DNA of 64,000 bases from Flavobacterium sediminis (GTDB lineage: Bacteria; Bacteroidota; Bacteroidia; Flavobacteriales; Flavobacteriaceae). The stretch lies in NCBI RefSeq assembly GCF_003148385.1, contig NZ_CP029463.1, forward strand, positions 2,728,001 through 2,792,000, given 5' to 3'. The notes beneath the pieces are model-generated. The model did not search any database and was not told where the DNA came from. It saw only the letters and a list, made by a program, of their open reading frames with translations. Both the position numbers and the translations under genes were made by a program. Positions 26,607 through 37,300 of this stretch are shown in pieces. How positions within the stretch are numbered: the first letter of the stretch is position 1; each line of letters starts with the position of its first letter.

Positions 26607-27167
26607 TTATAATAGATCTATTTCTTTACGTTTATTTTCTTTTAATTTTTTGAAATAGGTGGGGCTAAAACCTGTAACTTTTTTAAATTGATGACTTAAA
26701 TGCGAAACACTACTGTAATTTAATGAATAGGCTATTTCAGATAATGATAATTCATCATAAAATATTAATTCTTTTACTTTTTCGATTTTTAAATTGATAA
26801 AATATTTTTCAATACTAATTCCTTCAATTTGAGAAAATAAGTTGCTTAACTTACTATAATCTTGATGTAGTTTTTCTTTCAGATAATTGGAAAAATTATC
26901 CTTTGTGTTGTTGTTTTTATTTTGAATTAAATCAATGAGACTACTTTTAATTTTTTCTATTGTTTTGCTATTTGTATCGTTCAAAATTTCGAACCCAAGT
27001 TCTTCAAGATGTTTAGATATACCTATTTTATCTTTTTGAGATATTTCGTTTTGAAAGGTTACTTCACCTAACTCAACGGATAGATAGTTAAGCCCAAGTT
27101 TTTCTAACTCAGACTTAACTACTAAAATACATCGCTTACATACCATATTTTTGATGTGTAATTTCAT
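26607..27167 (-). CDS. AraC-family regulator with N-terminal HMA-like copper-sensing domain
   Basis: A 186-residue protein. The first ~65 residues form an HMA-like ferredoxin fold with NMVCKRC in the metal-loop position and a helix/strand plan typical of the domain. After a linker, residues about 90-180 are an AraC DNA-binding domain with two HTH units (LSLSEIAYSLNYSSVSHLSH and FKKVTGFSPTYFKKLKE). The fusion suggests Cu+ binding at the Cys pair controls DNA binding. It is upstream of copA on the same strand and seven bases after the DUF305 gene, in the centre of the copper island. The sensor role is inferred. Confidence 0.8.
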   Translation of the reverse strand: MKLHIKNMVCKRCILVVKSELEKLGLNYLSVELGEVTFQNEISQKDKIGISKHLEELGFEILNDTNSKTIEKIKSSLIDLIQNKNNNTKDNFSNYLKEKLHQDYSKLSNLFSQIEGISIEKYFINLKIEKVKELIFYDELSLSEIAYSLNYSSVSHLSHQFKKVTGFSPTYFKKLKENKRKEIDLL

Positions 27168-27173
27168 GAAGAA

Positions 27174-27650
27174 TTATTTATTTTCTAGACGGTTAATCAT
27201 TTCTTTCATTTGTTTGATTTCTTTTTCTTGTGCTTCAATTATGTCATTTGCCAATTTTTGTACCTCAGGATCTTTAAAACTTGCATTACTACTAGTCATA
27301 ATGGCTGAGGAATGATGTGGAATCATCGCTTTCATCCATTGAATATCACTTATTGGAGTTTGAGTTCTTAATAGTAATAAAGTTCCTAAAAAAGTGATTG
27401 TAGAAAAGACTATAATACTGTAGTTTAGTTTTTTATTGGGATACATTTTCCACATGAATAATAGCATACTAATTGCCATTGAAGACACCATTAATGTTGT
27501 CATGTAAACTCTAGTAATACTGTTGAAAATATGATCGAATTCGGCAACGTTTAAAAACATTACTAAATACATAATTACAAAAGATACTGCTATTATAATA
27601 GCAAATTTCGGATAGGGATTTTTCTTTGAATGTTGTGTAGTGTGTTCCAT
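27174..27650 (-). CDS. DUF305 membrane protein
   Basis: A 158-residue protein with four probable membrane segments (about residues 16-33, 46-66, 76-95 and a short fourth). The DUF305 signature sits near the C-terminus: MKAMIPHHSSAIMTS, then DPEVQKLANDIIEAQEKEI and KEM. In this ferritin-like helical family the HH and Met/Glu residues are thought to bind metal. It is frequently linked to copper resistance loci. It lies seven bases before the AraC-type gene on the same strand. Confidence 0.8.
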   Translation of the reverse strand: MEHTTQHSKKNPYPKFAIIIAVSFVIMYLVMFLNVAEFDHIFNSITRVYMTTLMVSSMAISMLLFMWKMYPNKKLNYSIIVFSTITFLGTLLLLRTQTPISDIQWMKAMIPHHSSAIMTSSNASFKDPEVQKLANDIIEAQEKEIKQMKEMINRLENK

Positions 27651-27800
27651 GATTTATTTATTTTATATTATTTAAAATTAGTGCATTAGAAGTGAAGTAA
27701 ATTATAACATTTTGCTTTTTTTATATTTTAAATTGATTTTGTTTTTATAGTTACGTTATTATGAAAAAATCAATTTACTATTTAATACTATTGCTTAGAT

Positions 27801-30101
27801 TTAAAACCTAGTCATTAGCCCAACACCTACACCGAATCGATTATCATAACTACTAAATGCTGAAAAATTTCTTGATAGTATGTATGATGCACCTGCACTC
27901 CATACTGTTTCAGAACTATAGTTTCTATTTGATGGAAGATTATTTACAATTCCTAAATCTAATTGGTATTCATAATATCCGAAAATAGACAATTTAGGAA
28001 AAATCATTATACTTCTTCCTAAAGAAAATCTAGGTCTCAATTCATTGTCAATCCTAGCGTCCAAACTAAATAAGTAAGGAGTTAAAAACCTTATACCAGC
28101 AACAGCAGTTGTTTTAAATTGGTCTAAACTTTTTTCATTTTCATTTTCGATGTTAACACCTCCAAAAACTCTTAAATAATCGTGTAGGTAACGTTCATAA
28201 GTAAATTCAGTTTCTAAATTTTTATTCCAACCATATTCAAGTGAAGCATTAAATTGATTTCTTAAATTTGATGTCATTAAATTAAATCCAGTTGTATGGG
28301 ATGCTGCATTAATCATTCCCCAGGAATACCATTTATTTGTTTCGTTAATTAATTTTTGTTCTGGGTATTCCTTCATTTTTGGATTTCTAGGTGTATCATA
28401 AGAAACTATTCGTGCCATTCCACCCATCATGTGATAAAGTATATGACAATGAAAAAACCAATCGCCATACTCATCACCATTATTTCCATAAAATTCAATG
28501 ACCACCTTTTGCATTGGTGGAACATTAACGGTATGTTTTAAGGGAGAATAATCACCATTTTCATTAATAACTCTAAAAAAATGACCATGTAAATGCATAG
28601 GATGGTGCATCATCGTAAGATTATTAAAAGTGATACGCGTGACTTCTTTACTACTTATTTTGATTTTATCTGCTTCAGATAAAGGTACACCATTTAAACT
28701 CCAAATGTATCTATTCATATTTCCGGTAAGATTCAACAATACTTCTTTTACAGGAACATTTTTATCGTAATTTGTTTTTTCTGGAGATTTTAAGTAATCG
28801 TAATTATATTCTGCATACATATCCATTCCTTGCATTTTATCGTCATTTTCCATTTTCATTCCGTCCATTTTAGAATGATTCATATTCATAGAATCTTTGG
28901 ATTTCATGTTGTCCATTTTCATTCCTTCCATTTTATCCATATTCATTCCAGACATTCCTTCCATGTGCATTCCGTACTCGTCTTTCATTTCAAAACGCTC
29001 GTCCTTGTTGGGTTGGAATTTTAAGGCATGCGCACCCATTTTCATTTTCATTTTAGACATTTTTTTCATCATGCCAATTTTATCTGGTTTTGGAATTTCC
29101 GTTGCTGGTAAAACAGTTCCCTTACCTAAATATGCTGTTGCAGTTCCAGAACCATCTTGTGCAGTGATTTTATATTCAATTTTCCCACTTTCTGGAATAA
29201 TTACAATAAAATCATAGGTTTCTGCAACTGCAATAAATGTTTTATTCTTTTTAACTGGCACAACATCATTACCATCAGCAGCAACTAAAAGTGGTGTTTC
29301 ACCTCCAAAAGTCATCCAAAAAGATGTTGAGGCTGAACCGTCAATAATTCTCAATCGTACTTTTTCACCTGGTTTAAATTCTGGATATTCAATACTTTGC
29401 TTACCATTAATTAAAAATGCTGGATAATAAACATCTGCAATATCAGCACTTTCCATTCTTTGTCTCCAAAAATTTAATTGAGCACTAAAACCTCCACGTG
29501 CAATTACTTGATTTAATGGAGTAGCAGTCCCTTTTTTGATGTTATACCATTCGTTACCTCGTTTTAAGTTTCTCAAAACATTCATTGGCTTTTCATTTGT
29601 CCAATCAGATAAAACTAAAACCAAATCTTTATCATAGTTTAAAATTTTGGTTTTAGGTTTAATGACAATGGATCCATAAACACCACTTTGTTCTTGTAAC
29701 ATGGTATGCGAATGATACCAATATGTACCAGATTGTTTAATTGGAAACTCATATTTTTGTGTCTGACCTGCTTCTATGGGAGGAGTATTTAAATAAGGAA
29801 CTCCATCGTAAAAATTAGGTAATAGCAACCCGTGCCAATGTACAGAAGTTTCTACACTCATTTCATTTTTAACGTAAATCACAGCATATTCACCTTCTGT
29901 AAACTCTAAAGTTGGCCCAGGTATTGTACCGTTAACTGTCATTCCTTTTACCTGTTTTCCAGCTTTACTAACCAATTCTTCTTTTAAAGTAATGGTATAT
30001 TCATGCACTGGTAAATTGTCTATATTTCCTTCCTCTGATTGACCAAAAATTGAATTTAAAGTAAATAATAATAAGATAATAATATATTTAATTTTAGTCA
30101 T
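27801..30101 (-). CDS. Periplasmic multicopper oxidase fused to a CopB-like beta-barrel
   Basis: A 766-residue protein with a signal peptide (residues 5-21). Its cupredoxin domains carry the four copper-binding motifs: HWHG, WYHSH, HPMHLHGH and HCHILYHM. Between them is a Met-rich stretch of about 85 residues with repeated GM and MKM words, as in CopA/PcoA-type oxidases. After about residue 600 the chain continues into a barrel-like segment (NAASHTTGFNLM, FNASLEYGWNKNLETEFTYE) ending in YDNRFGVGVGLMTRF, which matches the CopB/PcoB outer-membrane form. It probably oxidises Cu+ to Cu2+ at the outer membrane. The fusion is unusual in length but known in Bacteroidota. Confidence 0.88.
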   Translation of the reverse strand: MTKIKYIIILLLFTLNSIFGQSEEGNIDNLPVHEYTITLKEELVSKAGKQVKGMTVNGTIPGPTLEFTEGEYAVIYVKNEMSVETSVHWHGLLLPNFYDGVPYLNTPPIEAGQTQKYEFPIKQSGTYWYHSHTMLQEQSGVYGSIVIKPKTKILNYDKDLVLVLSDWTNEKPMNVLRNLKRGNEWYNIKKGTATPLNQVIARGGFSAQLNFWRQRMESADIADVYYPAFLINGKQSIEYPEFKPGEKVRLRIIDGSASTSFWMTFGGETPLLVAADGNDVVPVKKNKTFIAVAETYDFIVIIPESGKIEYKITAQDGSGTATAYLGKGTVLPATEIPKPDKIGMMKKMSKMKMKMGAHALKFQPNKDERFEMKDEYGMHMEGMSGMNMDKMEGMKMDNMKSKDSMNMNHSKMDGMKMENDDKMQGMDMYAEYNYDYLKSPEKTNYDKNVPVKEVLLNLTGNMNRYIWSLNGVPLSEADKIKISSKEVTRITFNNLTMMHHPMHLHGHFFRVINENGDYSPLKHTVNVPPMQKVVIEFYGNNGDEYGDWFFHCHILYHMMGGMARIVSYDTPRNPKMKEYPEQKLINETNKWYSWGMINAASHTTGFNLMTSNLRNQFNASLEYGWNKNLETEFTYERYLHDYLRVFGGVNIENENEKSLDQFKTTAVAGIRFLTPYLFSLDARIDNELRPRFSLGRSIMIFPKLSIFGYYEYQLDLGIVNNLPSNRNYSSETVWSAGASYILSRNFSAFSSYDNRFGVGVGLMTRF

Positions 30102-30129
30102 AGTTTTTGTTTTATAATTATAATTTCAT

Positions 30130-30579
30130 TCAATTAGTGTCTATTTCATTAATCCAAGCTATAATTTCTTTTTTTTGATTATTTGAAATAATGGTATTTT
30201 TATGAATAAATGTATACGAACTTAAAGGCATCTTGTTATCTTTAATTTGACTAACAATGGATTTTAATTTACTTTTTTTTCTTCTGTTTGAGTAGTTATC
30301 CCATTCACTAAAGTTTAATTCTGCTTTACCTTCTTCGATATGATTTTCTAAAAACCAAGCTACAGGCTGTACTGTATTGTACCACGGATAGGACGTGTTA
30401 TTACTGTGGCAATCGTAACAAGAAGTTTGTAATGTAGCTTTAATATTATTAGGCACATTATTAACTATCATAAAATCAGTATTGGGTACACTTTCACTTT
30501 GATTGCGTTTTGTGGGAATAAATTGAATTCCCACAAACACAATCAGTAAAATCAGTAAGATGATTTTAGAAATTTTCAT
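30130..30579 (-). CDS. Heme-binding-domain (Haem_bd) protein
   Basis: A 149-residue protein with an N-terminal membrane anchor (residues 4-22). The CYDCHSNNTSYPWYNTVQPV motif (about residues 54-73) contains CxxCH for covalent heme, followed by the conserved FSEWDNYSNRRK and MPLSSYTFIHK. This is the PF14376-type domain. It lies between the DUF3347 lipoprotein gene (next base upstream) and the oxidase gene, so it may pass electrons in copper oxidation. That role is inferred from neighbours. Confidence 0.8.
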   Translation of the reverse strand: MKISKIILLILLIVFVGIQFIPTKRNQSESVPNTDFMIVNNVPNNIKATLQTSCYDCHSNNTSYPWYNTVQPVAWFLENHIEEGKAELNFSEWDNYSNRRKKSKLKSIVSQIKDNKMPLSSYTFIHKNTIISNNQKKEIIAWINEIDTN

Positions 30580-31311
30580 TTAGTTAATTTGCTTTTTTAT
30601 AGTTCCACATTTTAGCATTTTTGAACCAAAATATGGGTTTTTAATTTCTTTCACTTCACTTAACCAAGATGCTCCTTTATTATTATTTGCCATTGGGCAA
30701 AAATCTTGATACACAACTTTATCTGTTCCAAGAAGTGCTACTATATCTGTAATATCTATACTTAAAGCTTCGAAGTGCTCTCTTTGATGATCGATAGGAC
30801 TTTTTACAATATGCTCTGCATGTTCTTTTGCACTTTCTGCAATTTCCATATACTCTTTATGTGTTTCACCTGATAATTTTGACATATCAAATTTAGAAAT
30901 AGCTGTTAAAAGAGAATTTCCTCCATTTGCTGTTTTCTCTTTACTGTCTGCTACTAAACCATTTTTGATTTCAAAATAAGCATCAAGTATCGCTGAAGTA
31001 GCAGTGTTTTTTGAATTGTTTTGAGTGATTTCTCTTTCTGTACTTTCGCTATTACCATGGTCATGTCCTTCTTCATGATTCATCTCTGAATGATCATGTG
31101 CTTCAACTGCTTCTAAATCCATTCCACATTTTGGACATGAACCTGCTTCATCATAGGTTTTATCGCCTTCGCATTTCATTGGACAAGCATACTTTGTATG
31201 ATTATCGCTCATTTCATTATGCATTTCATCTTTTTGCTCTCCTTTGTTGTCTTTACAAGAGATTGTTAAGCTTAATAAAGCTACTGCTAAAATTCCGATT
31301 ACTTTTTTCAT
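30580..31311 (-). CDS. Lipoprotein with heavy-metal-binding and DUF3347 domains
   Basis: A 243-residue protein with a lipobox (TISC, Cys at 19). A heavy-metal-binding domain follows (YACPMKCEGDKTYDEAGSCP...CGMDLEAV, about residues 40-68), then a His-rich linker (HDHSEMNHEEGHDHG). The C-terminal DUF3347 domain ends with FCPMANNNKGASWL and LKCGTIKKQI. It is a free-standing version of the C-terminal half of the CusB-like adaptor just upstream, from which it may derive. Likely a periplasmic copper buffer or chaperone for the efflux complex. Confidence 0.85.
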   Translation of the reverse strand: MKKVIGILAVALLSLTISCKDNKGEQKDEMHNEMSDNHTKYACPMKCEGDKTYDEAGSCPKCGMDLEAVEAHDHSEMNHEEGHDHGNSESTEREITQNNSKNTATSAILDAYFEIKNGLVADSKEKTANGGNSLLTAISKFDMSKLSGETHKEYMEIAESAKEHAEHIVKSPIDHQREHFEALSIDITDIVALLGTDKVVYQDFCPMANNNKGASWLSEVKEIKNPYFGSKMLKCGTIKKQIN

Positions 31312-31330
31312 GATTTAAAAATTTATTAAT

Positions 31331-33106
31331 TTATTTAATTGTTTCTTTTACTTCTCCACATTTTATCATTGAAGCTCCAAAATATGGATTAACTACTTTA
31401 TTCTCTTTACTTAACCAATTTGCACCTTTATCACTATTAGCCATAGGACAAAACTGAACGTATGCACTCTCAGTTAAAGGATTAAAAGCTTTTGTCATTG
31501 CTATCATAACATTTGATATTGGTTCAAAAGTCATTCTTAATTCTTTAATGTTTTTAATATGTGTAGCATGAAGTGTCTGTTTTTTCAGCTCTGTTTGATA
31601 ATTCATCCATACTTTATGAGATTCTCCTTTAAATACGCTCATGTTTATTTTATTAAAAGATTTTTCAAATGCTAACAAAGCTTTTTTAGCTGAATTAAAA
31701 TCGTCTTTTGTTAAGGCATCTTTAAATTCAAAATAATCTTTATATAATGGTTGTAAGCTCTTTTTGGCTTCTGCACTAATTGCTGTTTTATCTTCTTTTA
31801 GCACTACTTTTTTGTCACCATTCATAGGCATTGGTGAATCTCCATGATTGTGTCCTGTATTTACTTTGCCACCTTCAATATTCATCATGCTTGGTTTTCC
31901 TGCTAATTGTGCAGCAGCGTCAACATTAAAAGTACCATTTGCTACTATTTCTTCACCAACTTTTAAACCTTCTTCAATTATGTAGTCATTTCCTAATAAT
32001 GGTCCTAAGGTAACTTCGCGTAATTTGAATGTTATTCCTTTTTCTGTTTCATTTTTTACATATACAATTGAGCGTTTTCCAGTCCACATTACAGCTGATT
32101 TAGGAACACTTAATGTCGCTTTATTGCCAACTACTTTAGTTTTTAAAGTACCCGTTGCAAACATTTCTGGTTTGAATTTTAATCCAGAATTAGCTACTTC
32201 AACTCTTGCTTTTGCAATTCGTGTCAGTGGGTTTATAAATGGGTCAATAAATGCAATTGTTCCTGAAAATGTTTCTCCTGGAAAAGATGCCACTGTATAG
32301 TTGATTTTATCTCCTTTTTTAACCCAACTCATATCTGATTCGTAAATTTCAAAAAGAACCCATACGTTTGATAAATCTGCAACATCATATAAGGTTTGTC
32401 CTTTTTGAAGATAATCGCCTAACTCAACATTTTTCTTGATAATATATCCCGATACATCGGCATAAACAGGAAATCTATCTTGGGTTTTACCTGAAGAAAT
32501 AATACTGTTAATAGTAGCATCTGAAACTTTCCAATTTTTCAATTTCATTTTTACCGATTCAAATAATTCAGGTTGAATGTCTTTTACAGTATATGCTTCA
32601 ATTAATTCTTGTTGTGTGCTGGCTAATTCAGGAGAATACACATAAGCAACCACTTGACCTTTTTTTACATATTCGCCCACAAACGAAACTTGAATTTTTT
32701 CGATTCGACCTGGTATATGTGATGATTGGCTATAAACGGTTCTTTCATTAACTTCAACTTTTCCATTAAGTGAAATTTCTTTAACACCATCGGTATTTCC
32801 TACTTTGTAAGTAGAGATTCCAGCAATAATCATGGCCGATTCCGACATGCTAATTGCATCAGGATCTATATCTTCATCTCCTGCTTCCAAAGGGATTAAA
32901 TCCATTCCACATATAGGACAATCACCTGGTTCTGGCTGTCTAATTTGTGGATGCATAGAACAGGTCCATGTTTCTGCTTTTGATGAAGCATCTGTTTTAT
33001 TTTCATCTTTTTCTTCAGAGCTTCCACCAAATAACAAAGCTCCTAATAGTAGCCCAACTAATAAGGTTATTGCTAATAAGATTTTTGTTTTTTTATCTAT
33101 GTTCAT
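31331..33106 (-). CDS. cusB: CusB-like adaptor with heavy-metal-binding and DUF3347 domains (system 2)
   Basis: A 591-residue protein with the same domain order as the adaptor at 8637-10340: anchor (residues 9-27), WTCSMHPQIRQPEPGDCPIC and GMDLIPL (46-73), membrane-fusion core, His-containing linker NTGHNHGDS, and DUF3347 tail ending FCPMANSDKGANWL and IKCGEVKETI. It starts two bases after the channel gene ends. With the pump at 34322 it makes up the Cu+/Ag+ tripartite exporter of element A. Confidence 0.9.
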   Translation of the reverse strand: MNIDKKTKILLAITLLVGLLLGALLFGGSSEEKDENKTDASSKAETWTCSMHPQIRQPEPGDCPICGMDLIPLEAGDEDIDPDAISMSESAMIIAGISTYKVGNTDGVKEISLNGKVEVNERTVYSQSSHIPGRIEKIQVSFVGEYVKKGQVVAYVYSPELASTQQELIEAYTVKDIQPELFESVKMKLKNWKVSDATINSIISSGKTQDRFPVYADVSGYIIKKNVELGDYLQKGQTLYDVADLSNVWVLFEIYESDMSWVKKGDKINYTVASFPGETFSGTIAFIDPFINPLTRIAKARVEVANSGLKFKPEMFATGTLKTKVVGNKATLSVPKSAVMWTGKRSIVYVKNETEKGITFKLREVTLGPLLGNDYIIEEGLKVGEEIVANGTFNVDAAAQLAGKPSMMNIEGGKVNTGHNHGDSPMPMNGDKKVVLKEDKTAISAEAKKSLQPLYKDYFEFKDALTKDDFNSAKKALLAFEKSFNKINMSVFKGESHKVWMNYQTELKKQTLHATHIKNIKELRMTFEPISNVMIAMTKAFNPLTESAYVQFCPMANSDKGANWLSKENKVVNPYFGASMIKCGEVKETIK

Positions 33107-33108
33107 GA

Positions 33109-34329
33109 TTAAAATTGTTTTGCGGTTAAATAATCTAATTCTGCTAATTTTACATGAAAAGTACTTATACTTGACAATTGCAATTTTTGATATTTTAAAA
33201 GCTCTTGTTGCATACGTAATACTTCTTCAAAATCTTTATTGGCATTACTGTAGTAGGCAAATAATAGACTTAAACTTTTGGATAGTGTTATTACTTGTCC
33301 TTCATATAATTTTAACAAATCTCTTTCTTTTTGCAATTCAAAAACAAGTTTGTAATAGGTTCCGTTCAATTTGTTTTCATAAGCTTCTTTTTGAAAAGAA
33401 TAATTTTCCTGCATTAATTTTGCTTCGGTAACTGCTGCGTCGTATTTTTTTCTAAAAATGGGCAAACTAACTGTAACCATAGGCATGATAACATCTTTAC
33501 CCGAATCTGGAAAATTATTCATTCCGTTACCTACAAAAACATAATCTAAACCAATACCTAATTTTGGCAAACCTTGCTTTCTGGCTGCTTCAATTGTAGC
33601 TTCCGAAGCTTGCTTTTTTAATTCAAGTTCTTGTAGTATAGGGTTAGTAGCTATTGAATCTTTACGATATTCTATGGGTAATTCTATTGTTTCTATTTTT
33701 TTAGAAACAACAATTTTTTCATCATACTTTCTATTTAGAATACTGTTGAACCAAGATGTTAATGCGGGTTCTTTTTTATTTAAAATTTCTAAATTAGTTT
33801 GAGCATCTTTTATCATAATATCCACACGTAGAACATCTACTAAACTTCCTTTAGCATTTTGAAATTTTGTATTGGCTATGCTTTTGTATGATTCTAAAAT
33901 TCTAATGTTTTCTTGTTCAATTTCTTTTAAACCGTGCAATTCATATAATGGATAATATACAGCGGCTACTTGTGAAAACAATTGGTTTTTAGCATTTAAG
34001 AATGCTTGATATTTACTTTCTGCAAGTAAAGTTGCTGCATTTTTTTGTGCTTTTAAAGTACCAAACCAAGGAAACATTTGCGAAAGAGATAATCGAACAT
34101 TTTGCGGTCCAAGTCTTGTTTCTACGGGTGAGATAAAATACCCCATTGAAAGATTAGGATCGGGCAAAGAGCTAACTTGTGGTATTTTTTGCATGGCTGC
34201 TTCAAACTCTTTATACTTTGCTTTTAATTCTGGATTATTTTCCGCAGCAATAGTATAATAATCGTTTAAAGATTGTCCTTTAGCATTATAAGCAAAAAAT
34301 AAAATGAATATAATTATTAGTTTACGCAT
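33109..34329 (-). CDS. TolC-family outer-membrane channel (system 2)
   Basis: A 406-residue protein with a signal peptide (residues 3-18, ending YNAKGQ) and two helical OEP repeats. Conserved features shared with the system 1 channel include QMFPWFGTLKAQ, the Gly-rich KLGIGLDYVFVG and the MPMVTVSLPIF strand. The ATG overlaps the end of the pump gene by eight bases. It forms the exit duct for the CusA/CusB complex. Confidence 0.9.
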   Translation of the reverse strand: MRKLIIIFILFFAYNAKGQSLNDYYTIAAENNPELKAKYKEFEAAMQKIPQVSSLPDPNLSMGYFISPVETRLGPQNVRLSLSQMFPWFGTLKAQKNAATLLAESKYQAFLNAKNQLFSQVAAVYYPLYELHGLKEIEQENIRILESYKSIANTKFQNAKGSLVDVLRVDIMIKDAQTNLEILNKKEPALTSWFNSILNRKYDEKIVVSKKIETIELPIEYRKDSIATNPILQELELKKQASEATIEAARKQGLPKLGIGLDYVFVGNGMNNFPDSGKDVIMPMVTVSLPIFRKKYDAAVTEAKLMQENYSFQKEAYENKLNGTYYKLVFELQKERDLLKLYEGQVITLSKSLSLLFAYYSNANKDFEEVLRMQQELLKYQKLQLSSISTFHVKLAELDYLTAKQF

Positions 34330-37300
34330 TTCTCTTTTCTTTATTTTTAATTACTGTTTCTCTCCAAAATGCTTGTAATACTGGTACTACAAACATGGTC
34401 ATAATTTGAATGGTCATACCTCCAAAGGTTGGAATTGCCATTGGAATCATAATATCTGAGCCTTTTCCTGTTGAGGTTAAAACTGGTAGCAAGGCAATGA
34501 TTGTTGTAGCCGTTGTCATCACAGCAGGTCTAACTCTCATTTTACCAGCTTCAACTACAGCATCACGAACTTCAGACACTGTTTGCGGATCTTTTTCTTC
34601 AAAAACTTGGTGAATATAAGAACCCATAATTACACCATCATCAGTAGCAATTCCAAATAATGCTATGAAACCTACCCAGACTGCCACACTTAAATTAATG
34701 GAATGCATTTGAAATAAATCCCGCATGTTAACATCTGCAATGGCAAAATTCATAAACCAATCTTGTCCATATAACCAGAGCATAATAAATCCTCCTGCAA
34801 ATGCAACAAATACTCCAGAGAAATGGATTGACGATGCAATAACAGTCTTGAATTGAAAATAAAGTAACAAAAAGATAACGATTAAACAAATAGGAATTAC
34901 AATTGAAAGTCTTTTCATTGCTCTTATTTGATTTTCATAACTTCCTGAAAATTTATAATTTACACCTTGAGGCACTACCAATTCGCCTGAATCAATTTTA
35001 GCTTGAATTGCTTTTTGAGCATCATTTACTACATCAACTTCGGCATAGCCATCATTTTTATCGAATAATACAAAACCAACCAGAAAAGTATCTTCACTTT
35101 TAATGGCTTGAGGTCCTTTTTTGTATTCAAACTGAACTAATTGACCTAACGGAATCTGTGCGCCAGTAGGAGTAGCTATTAATATTTTTCCTAATGCTTC
35201 AGGGCTATCTCTTAATTCTCTAGGATAGCGAACTCTTATAGGATAGCGTTCTCTTCCTTCAACAGTTGAAGAAATTTTCATTCCTCCAATTGCTGTTTCA
35301 ATAGTTTGTTGAACATCTTCTATATTTAAGCCAAATCGAGCAATTTTTTCTCTATCAATATTTAAATGTAAATAAGGTTTTCCTACGATTCTATCGGCAA
35401 AAACAGCTTCGCTTTTTACAGAAGGAACTTCTTTAATAATGGCTTCTAATTCTAATCCAAATTCTTCAATAGTTTTTAAATCGGGTCCAAAAACTTTTAT
35501 TCCCATAGGTGCTCTCATTCCTGTTTGAAGCATAACCAAACGTGTTTCGATAGGTTGTAATTTGGGAGCAGATGTAACACCTGGTATTTTAGAAGCTTTT
35601 ACAATTTCATTCCAGATATCATCGGGTGATTGAATTATATCGCGCCAATTTCTATAGAAAGAACCATCTTCGTCATGTATTAAATTTTTTACAGTAATTG
35701 CCTGTTTTAGTGCTTCATCATGTGAAAGTGTATCACCAGATTTTGTAATGTAACGACCTTTATTATCGGTTTTAAACCGCATTCGATGTCCGTTAGCATC
35801 CAAAATATATTCTGGCTTATAATTGATAACGTTTTCATACATTGAAATTGGAGCAGGGTCTAAAGCACTTTCTACACGTCCTAATTTCCCAACTGCCATA
35901 TCAACTTCGGGAATGTGGTTTAGAATCATATCGAGTTGTCCAACTACTTTTCTGTTTTGTTCTACACCAGCATGAGGCATAGATGTTGGCATTAAAAGAT
36001 AGCTTCCTTCATTAAGTGTTGGCATGAATTCGGAACCAATTCCAGGAAATGTATGTGATGGTACTGACCAAATTTTAGAGGATCTAATATTCCAACCTAA
36101 TTTGTCGAATCCATTGGCAACAAAGCCAAAAGTACTGTCGAATCCTATCCAAACTAAAACTCCAAAAAACAATGTTATCATTGGTAATAACATAAATTTT
36201 CCTTTATTTTCTAAACACCAACGCAGTACTTTTTCATAGGAACTTACGATATACAAAAGAACACCTAATATTATTCCTAACAAAATGATTACAAATAGGT
36301 AATTACCAATTACACTTATCTGAGGACCTAAAGGCATCCATTCTTCGGTAAGGAAAAAGGATACAATAAATAAAACTACAATTAAATTGAAATGTTTTGT
36401 ATAGGGTTGATATTTTTGAGGTATTTTGTGATTTAAGAGATCATATAATCCCATTAATGTTAAAGCTAAAGGAAGCCAAATTTTAAAATAAATACTCAAT
36501 AATATACCTCCAGAAATAAATACATACGCCCAAAAACGTTTTACTCTTTTTTTGTCGTAGTCAATCCCAAAAATATAATGAGCTAAAGATGGAAGAATAA
36601 TTAATCCTAAAACAAAAGCACCTAATAAAGCAAATGTTTTAGTAAATGCTAAAGGTCTAAATAATTTTCCTTCGGCAGATTCCATAGCAAATACAGGAAT
36701 AAAACTTACAACCGTAGTTGCTAAGGCAGTTGTAATAGCTGAAACAACTTCAGTAGTTGCTTCATAAATTACCTGCATTAATTTTTTGCCTTTTGCGCCA
36801 TGGTTTTCTGGCATTTCGAGATGTCGAATAATATTTTCGACAAACACGACGCCTACATCTACCATTACTCCAATTGCAATAGCAATTCCTGATAAAGCCA
36901 CTACGTTAGCATCTACACCAGCATAACGCATTACAATGAAAGTCATTAATACTCCAACGGGTAATAAGCTGGAAATGATTAAAGAAGCTCTTAAATTTAA
37001 AACTAAAAGTAAAACTACAATAATACTTATTAATACTTCATGCGAAAGAGCCATTTCTAAGGTTCCAATTGTTTCCTGAATTAATTCTGTTCGATCATAA
37101 AAAGGAACAATTGTTAATTGGCTTACAACACCATTAGCTAATGTTTTTTTAGGTAAACCTGGTGCAATTTCATTGATTTTAGATTTTACACCATTAATTA
37201 CTTCTAATGGATTAGAGCCATATCGTGCAATAACAACACCACCTACGGCTTCAGCACCTCCTTTATCTAGAATTCCTCTTCTTGTTTCTGGACCTAATGC

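Noticed and set aside
28830..29217. His/Phe-rich open frames opposite the multicopper oxidase gene
   Set aside because: They are the complement of the Met-rich coding repeats; composition explains the open frames.
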